Source: Rubritepida sp. (lineage in GTDB: Bacteria; Pseudomonadota; Alphaproteobacteria; Acetobacterales; Acetobacteraceae). From it: a DNA stretch of 9,693 bases. Location: positions 1 to 9,693 of the forward strand of contig JALHNW010000046.1 in NCBI GenBank assembly GCA_022843345.1. Direction: 5' to 3'. Below are positions 6,715 through 9,693 of this stretch, piece after piece (within the stretch, counting starts at the first letter, position 1; the number at the start of each line of letters is the position of its first letter). The translations under genes were made by a program, and so were the position numbers. Below the pieces are notes generated by a model that did not search any database, was not told the DNA's origin, and saw nothing but the letters and a program-made list of their open reading frames with translations.

Positions 6715-6722
6715 AGCCATCC

Positions 6723-7676
6723 ATGCAGCGCCGCGCCCTCATCGCCGCACCGCTCGCCCTGCCCGCCCTGGCGCATGCCCAGCCTGCCTGGCCGCAGCGG
6801 CCGGTGCGGATCATCGTGCCCTTCGGCACCGGCGGCAGCGCCGACGTGGCCGCGCGCTTCCTGGCCGAGCCGCTGGGCGCCGCGCTCGGCCAGCCCATCG
6901 TGGTCGAGAACCGGCCCGGCGCGGGCGCGACCATCGGCACCGAGCAGGCGGCCAAGGCCACGCCCGACGGCCACACCCTGCTGCTGATGAGCAACGCCCA
7001 CACGGCGAACGAGACGCTGCTGCCCAACCGCCCCTACGTGCTGCTGCGCGACCTCGCCCCCGTCGCCGCGCTGACCATCGCCTTCCACGTGCTGGTGGTG
7101 CACCCCTCGGTGGAGGCGCGCGACGTGGCGGGGCTGGTGGCGCTGCTGAAGGCCAGCCCGGGGCGCTTCGACTACGCCAGTTCCGGCCCCGGCACGCCCT
7201 ACCACATCGCGGGCGAGGTGTTCCGCGCGATGGCGGGGGTGGAGATGCAGCACGTCCCCTTCCGCGGCTCGGGCGAGGCGCGCACCGCGGTGATCGCCGG
7301 ACAGGTGCCGATCATGTTCGACGCCATCCCCACGATGCGCGAGCAGATCGCCGCCGGGCGCGTTCGGGGCCTGGCGACCACCGGCCCCGCGCGCAACCCC
7401 CTGCTGCCGGAGCTGCCCGCGGTGGCGGAGGCGCTGCCGGGCTTCGAAGCCTCGCTGTGGCTGGGGCTGATGGCGCCCGCCGGCACGCCGCGCCCGGTGG
7501 TGGAGCGGCTGAACGCGGAGGTGAACCGCATCCTGGCCCTGCCCCTGACGCGCGAGCGCCAGGCGGCGGCGGGCGCGCAGCCCATGCCGATGGGCGTGGA
7601 GGAGTTCGGCGCCTTCGTGGCGCGCGACGTGGAGCGGCAGCGCGAATGGATCCGCATGGCGCGGATCACCGCCTGA
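6723..7676 (+). CDS. Tripartite tricarboxylate transporter (Bug/TctC family) substrate-binding protein
   Basis: This 317-residue exported solute receptor has the typical Bug family length. The short N-terminal signal [20 protein letters not shown] contains a twin arginine, with likely cleavage after AHA (residue 19). Diagnostic segments are [19 protein letters not shown] (23-41; the PFGTGGSAD loop normally contacts the ligand carboxylate), [20 protein letters not shown] (60-79), [15 protein letters not shown] (151-165), [10 protein letters not shown] (177-186) and [16 protein letters not shown] (249-264). Bug proteins bind small carboxylates or related compounds in the periplasm for TctAB-type symporters, or act as sensors. 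No TctA/TctB genes are visible here, so this is an orphan receptor that would have to use a transporter encoded elsewhere. Its stop overlaps the next ATG by one base (TGATG). That ties it to a dihydroxyphthalate-decarboxylase-like protein and hints at an organic acid ligand, possibly aromatic. The ligand itself is not deducible. Confidence 0.94.
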   Translation: MQRRALIAAPLALPALAHAQPAWPQRPVRIIVPFGTGGSADVAARFLAEPLGAALGQPIVVENRPGAGATIGTEQAAKATPDGHTLLLMSNAHTANETLLPNRPYVLLRDLAPVAALTIAFHVLVVHPSVEARDVAGLVALLKASPGRFDYASSGPGTPYHIAGEVFRAMAGVEMQHVPFRGSGEARTAVIAGQVPIMFDAIPTMREQIAAGRVRGLATTGPARNPLLPELPAVAEALPGFEASLWLGLMAPAGTPRPVVERLNAEVNRILALPLTRERQAAAGAQPMPMGVEEFGAFVARDVERQREWIRMARITA

Positions 7677-8620
7677 TGCTTCGCCTGACCCTCGCCTCCA
7701 CCCTGTCCGACCGCACGCGCCCGCTGCTGGACGGACGCGTGCGCATCCCCAACGTCGAGATTCACCACGTCCCGGGCGAGCCGGAGGACATCTTCCGCCG
7801 CGCCCTCCGCGACGGCGCCTTCGAGGTGAGCGAGCTGTCCATGGGTTCGCACATCACCACCACGGCGCGCGGGGATGCGCCCTATGTCGGCGTGCCGGTG
7901 TTTCCCTCGCGCGCCTTCCGCCACGGGGCGATCTGGGTGCGGACGGATCGCGGCATCGCGCGGCCGGAGGACCTGGCGGGGCGGACCATCGCCCTGCCGG
8001 AATACCAGCAGACGGCGGCGCTGTGGGTGCGCGGCATCCTGCGCGAGCAGCATGGGGTGGACACGCGCGCCATGAGCTGGCGCATCGGGGCGGAGCGCAT
8101 CGCCATCACGCTGCCGCCGGGCCACGACGTGGCGCCGCTGGGGATGGACCCCGAGCGCGCGCTGCACGAGGGGGTGGTGGACGCGCTGGTCTCGCCGCGC
8201 CCGCCGGCGCCGCACCCGCAGGTGGCGCGGCTGTTCCCCGACTGGGCGAGGGCCGAGCAGGCGTGGCACGGGGTGACGGGGTTCTTCCCCATCATGCACT
8301 GCATCGCCGTGCGCCGCGACGTGGCGGCGGCGCATCCCTGGCTGCCGGTGGCGCTGTTCCGCGCCTTCGCCGAGGCGCGGCGGCTGGCGCTGGCGGAACT
8401 GCAATTGACCAATGTGCTGCGCGCCTCCCTGCCCTGGATCGCCGCGGCCTACGAGGAGCAGGCGGCGATCATGGGCGGCGACCCGTGGCCCTACGGCTTC
8501 GCGCGCAACCGCGACGAGGTCGCCGCCATGACGCGATTCGCGCTGGCCGACGGGCTGGCGGGGCGCGATGTTGCGCCCGAGGAACTGTTTCACGCATCCA
8601 CGCTGGGGGAAGTCGCATGA
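7676..8620 (+). CDS. 4,5-dihydroxyphthalate decarboxylase-like protein (periplasmic-binding-protein-like fold, no signal peptide)
   Basis: This 314-residue protein resembles the 4,5-dihydroxyphthalate decarboxylase (Pht5/OphC-type) family. Recognisable conserved stretches are SDRTRPLLDGRV (11-22; family YDRT...L.G.V), FEVSELSMGSHI (49-60), VPVFPSRAFRHGAIWV (73-88), PEYQQTAALWVRGIL (108-122), TGFFPIMHCIAVRRDV (201-216), GGDPWPYGFARNRDEV (267-282) and PEELFHAST (301-309). The start is the ATG at 7676, which shares one base with the upstream stop. Longer upstream frame is a shadow of the receptor gene. No signal peptide is present, so the protein is expected in the cytoplasm. Known members decarboxylate 4,5-dihydroxyphthalate to protocatechuate. 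Many relatives are annotated only as ABC substrate-binding proteins, so enzymatic activity here is a family-based guess. No phthalate dioxygenase genes are visible. The gene lies between the Bug receptor and an SDR-family gene in a tightly packed operon. Confidence 0.85.
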   Translation: MLRLTLASTLSDRTRPLLDGRVRIPNVEIHHVPGEPEDIFRRALRDGAFEVSELSMGSHITTTARGDAPYVGVPVFPSRAFRHGAIWVRTDRGIARPEDLAGRTIALPEYQQTAALWVRGILREQHGVDTRAMSWRIGAERIAITLPPGHDVAPLGMDPERALHEGVVDALVSPRPPAPHPQVARLFPDWARAEQAWHGVTGFFPIMHCIAVRRDVAAAHPWLPVALFRAFAEARRLALAELQLTNVLRASLPWIAAAYEEQAAIMGGDPWPYGFARNRDEVAAMTRFALADGLAGRDVAPEELFHASTLGEVA

Positions 8621-9402
8621 ACATCACGCTGGACGGGCGCTGCGCGCTGATCACCGGCGGCTCGAAGGGGCTGGGGCTGGCCATGGCGCTGGCCTTCGCC
8701 CGCGCGGGTGGGCACGTGGCGCTGGTGGCGCGCGGGGCCGAGGCGCTGGAGGCGGCGCGGGCCGAGGTGCAGGCGGCGGCACCGGGCGCGAAGGTCGTGG
8801 CGGTGGCGGCCGACATCCGCCACGCGGCCGACGTGTCGCGCGCCTTCGCCGAGGCCGAGGCGGCGCTGGGCCAGGTGGACATCCTGGTGAACAACGCCGG
8901 CACCTCCCAGCGCGGGCCGTTCCTGGATGGCACGGACGTGCTGTGGCAGGACGACCTGGACCTGAAGCTGATGGCCGCCATCCGCTTCTGCCGCGCCGCC
9001 ATCCCGGGGATGCGCGCGCGCAAATGGGGGCGGGTGATCAACGTGTTGAACATCGGGGCCAAGGCGCCGCCGGCTACCTCCACCCCCACATCGGTCTCGC
9101 GCGCCGCGGGGATGGCGCTGACCAAGGCGCTGGCCAACGAGTTCGCGCCCGACAACATCCTGGTGAACGCGCTGCTGGTCGGCATCATCGAGAGCGACCA
9201 GTGGGTGCGCCGGCACGCCGCCGACAAGCGCAACATCTCCTGGGAGGAGTGGAAGGCGGAGCAGGGGCGCGGCGTGCCGCTGGGCCGCATTGGCAAGGCG
9301 GAGGAGTTCGCCGCGTTGGCGCTGCTGCTGGCGAGCGATGCGGGCGGGTACGTGACGGGGACTGCGATCAACGTGGATGGCGGGCGCTCGCCGGTGGTGT
9401 GA
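8617..9402 (+). CDS. SDR family oxidoreductase-like protein with non-canonical active site
   Basis: This 261-residue protein has classical-SDR length and an intact nucleotide-binding half: TGGSKGLG (13-20), AADIRHAADV (64-73) and VDILVNNAGTS (87-97). The C-terminal EEFAALALLLASDAGGYVTGTAINVDGG is typical of FabG-like SDRs. The catalytic tetrad is not canonical. In by-eye alignment, the usual Asn is K117 (DLDLKLM), the usual Ser is N145 (INVLNIG), the Tyr of YxxxK is T158 and its Lys is R162 (TSVSRAAGMALTK). It may therefore bind NAD(P) without normal keto/alcohol oxidoreductase chemistry, or belong to a divergent SDR clade with a different mechanism. The ATG at 8617 overlaps the preceding stop as ATGA. 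Frame-open sequence upstream to 8023 is a shadow. It is the last gene of the unit and is followed by a strong hairpin. Confidence 0.92.
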   Translation: MNITLDGRCALITGGSKGLGLAMALAFARAGGHVALVARGAEALEAARAEVQAAAPGAKVVAVAADIRHAADVSRAFAEAEAALGQVDILVNNAGTSQRGPFLDGTDVLWQDDLDLKLMAAIRFCRAAIPGMRARKWGRVINVLNIGAKAPPATSTPTSVSRAAGMALTKALANEFAPDNILVNALLVGIIESDQWVRRHAADKRNISWEEWKAEQGRGVPLGRIGKAEEFAALALLLASDAGGYVTGTAINVDGGRSPVV

Positions 9403-9538
9403 CGCCCGCGCGGGCAGCGTCTGCCCGCGGAAGCGGCAGTCCGTGCGCCGCATGCCGGTTTTGCCTGGGTTGCCGGCATTGGCGGCAGGGGTCGCGGTGG
9501 CATCTGCTGGGGCGAACCGCTTCCGGGAGAATCCGCCC
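9403..9538 (+). promoter_or_regulatory. Structured intergenic leader between the SDR gene and the next gene
   Basis: This 136-bp non-coding stretch contains three inverted repeats: a strong 9-bp hairpin at 9409-9429, ATGCCGG/CCGGCAT (9452-9458 and 9473-9479), and a long-range 9-bp pair CGGAAGCGG/CCGCTTCCG (9428-9436 and 9517-9525). The right arm of the long-range pair runs into the GGGAG ribosome binding site (9525-9529) of the downstream gene. It shares two bases (9428-9429) with the right side of the first hairpin, so the two structures partly compete. Promoter elements were not convincingly identified. The stretch may be a terminator plus a 5' leader, or a regulatory RNA; no known riboswitch family was recognised. 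Confidence 0.4.
9409..9429 (+). terminator. Candidate terminator hairpin after the SDR gene
   Basis: A perfect 9-bp stem CGCGGGCAG/CTGCCCGCG with a CGT loop starts 6 nt after the SDR stop codon. No T-run follows, so it is a weak match to a classical intrinsic terminator. GC-rich genomes often use such T-poor hairpins for 3'-end protection or Rho-assisted termination. Confidence 0.5.
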
Positions 9539-9693
9539 ATGGCCCGCCTCTTCGCCCCCTGCGCCTGCGCCGCGCCGCATGAGGGAATCGCCTGCGCCAC
9601 GCCGCCCGATGGCACGGGCGAGATCGGCCGCGCCGTGGACGAGGCGGTGCTGCGCGCCGTCTTCCCCCGGGCCGCCACGCGCCGCGCCATGCT
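9539..9693 (+). CDS. N-terminus of an exported protein, possibly a CmpA/NrtA-type ABC transporter substrate-binding protein (3'-truncated)
   Basis: The ATG at 9539 is preceded by GGGAG (9525-9529) at 9-nt spacing and opens a frame that runs off the window end after 51 complete codons. The visible protein starts MARLFAPCACAAPHEGIACA, with C8, C10, H14 and C19 close together. It continues with AVDEAVLRAVFPRAATRRAM, ending in a twin arginine followed by Ala and Met. The layout of a Cys/His-containing leader, a short helical stretch (VLRAVFP) and then a TRRxx twin-arginine start resembles my recollection of CmpA/NrtA-family ABC receptors in alphaproteobacteria. In those the Tat signal lies about 45 residues into the protein. 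The hydrophobic part of the signal and the receptor domain are outside the window, so this identification is tentative. The coding frame itself is better supported by the ribosome binding site and GC-rich third positions. Confidence 0.5.
   Translation, partial: MARLFAPCACAAPHEGIACATPPDGTGEIGRAVDEAVLRAVFPRAATRRAM

Larger units (their letters stand above)
6568..6722. promoter_or_regulatory. Divergent intergenic region with inverted repeats and a weak candidate promoter
   Basis: These 155 bp separate the minus-strand hydroxylase genes from the plus-strand receptor unit and must hold both promoters. Seen directly: an inverted repeat CGCCGCA/TGCGGCG (6656-6662 and 6665-6671), CACCCC/GGGGTG around a GCG loop (6672-6677 and 6681-6686), and CGGG/CCCG (6696-6699 and 6707-6710). 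A possible plus-strand sigma70-like promoter is TTGATG (6585-6590), 16 nt, then TATGGC (6607-6612). It matches the consensus poorly, and the region contains the least GC-rich stretch nearby (about 6583-6610). The hairpins downstream of it would lie in the 5' untranslated RNA. Regulator binding at the repeats is inference; no regulator gene is visible in the window. Confidence 0.4.

Noticed and set aside
6568..6720. N-terminal extension of the [2Fe-2S] subunit by 51 residues
   Set aside because: There is no similarity to the family, a strong ribosome binding site sits just before the internal ATG at 6567, and the extension would consume the divergent control region.
6585..6722. N-terminal extension of the Bug receptor to an upstream ATG
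   Set aside because: It would place the signal peptide internally, and GAGGA precedes the ATG at 6723 at good spacing.
1871..8406. Three CAATTG hexamers (near 1873, 3003 and 8402) in otherwise GC-rich DNA
   Set aside because: All lie in coding sequence with no consistent spacing or context and can be explained by Gln/Leu codon pairs.
7199..9690. Minus-strand open frames opposite the receptor, decarboxylase-like and SDR genes
   Set aside because: They lack ribosome binding sites and recognisable motifs. They are explained by the absence of stop codons in high-GC antisense frames.

Overview
This is a very GC-rich, densely coding window with strongly GC-biased third codon positions. It looks like the chromosome of a free-living, metabolically versatile proteobacterium. 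A Bug-family solute receptor, a two-subunit IorAB-type molybdenum hydroxylase and paired half-size ChrA proteins together suggest an alphaproteobacterium of the Acetobacteraceae (Roseomonas-like). A high-GC Burkholderiales relative cannot be excluded. No mobile element, CRISPR array, tRNA or rRNA was seen.

Region 1 (1-3968, plus strand). The 3' part of an NAD(P)-binding epimerase/dehydratase-like gene is followed 21 nt later by an M20-family amidohydrolase. Four half-size chromate-transporter-family (CHR) genes follow directly, in the order N-type, C-type, N-type, C-type. Every junction from the amidohydrolase to the last transporter gene is a 4-nt stop/start overlap, alternating GTGA, ATGA, GTGA, ATGA. 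This is therefore one translationally coupled unit carrying two bipartite membrane transporters. The two pairs are clearly paralogous and share long identical stretches of DNA.

Region 2 (3958-6567, minus strand). Two genes are transcribed convergently to region 1, and the 3' ends overlap by 11 bp. They encode a small [2Fe-2S] subunit and a large molybdopterin-binding subunit with a twin-arginine signal. Together they form an IorAB-like oxidoreductase of the xanthine dehydrogenase superfamily whose substrate is unknown.

Region 3 (6568-9402, plus strand). A 155-bp divergent intergenic region with several small inverted repeats separates region 2 from a tight three-gene unit. The unit encodes a Bug/TctC-type exported solute receptor, a cytosolic protein related to 4,5-dihydroxyphthalate decarboxylase, and an SDR-family protein that lacks the canonical catalytic residues. 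No TctA/TctB membrane partners are present. The layout suggests uptake or sensing plus metabolism of an organic acid, perhaps aromatic. The divergent hydroxylase may serve the same pathway, but that is inference.

Region 4 (9403-9693). A 136-bp leader with strong and partly competing inverted repeats precedes the first 51 codons of a gene cut off by the window edge. Its product begins with a Cys-rich segment followed by a twin-arginine-like motif, and may be a CmpA/NrtA-type ABC transporter receptor.
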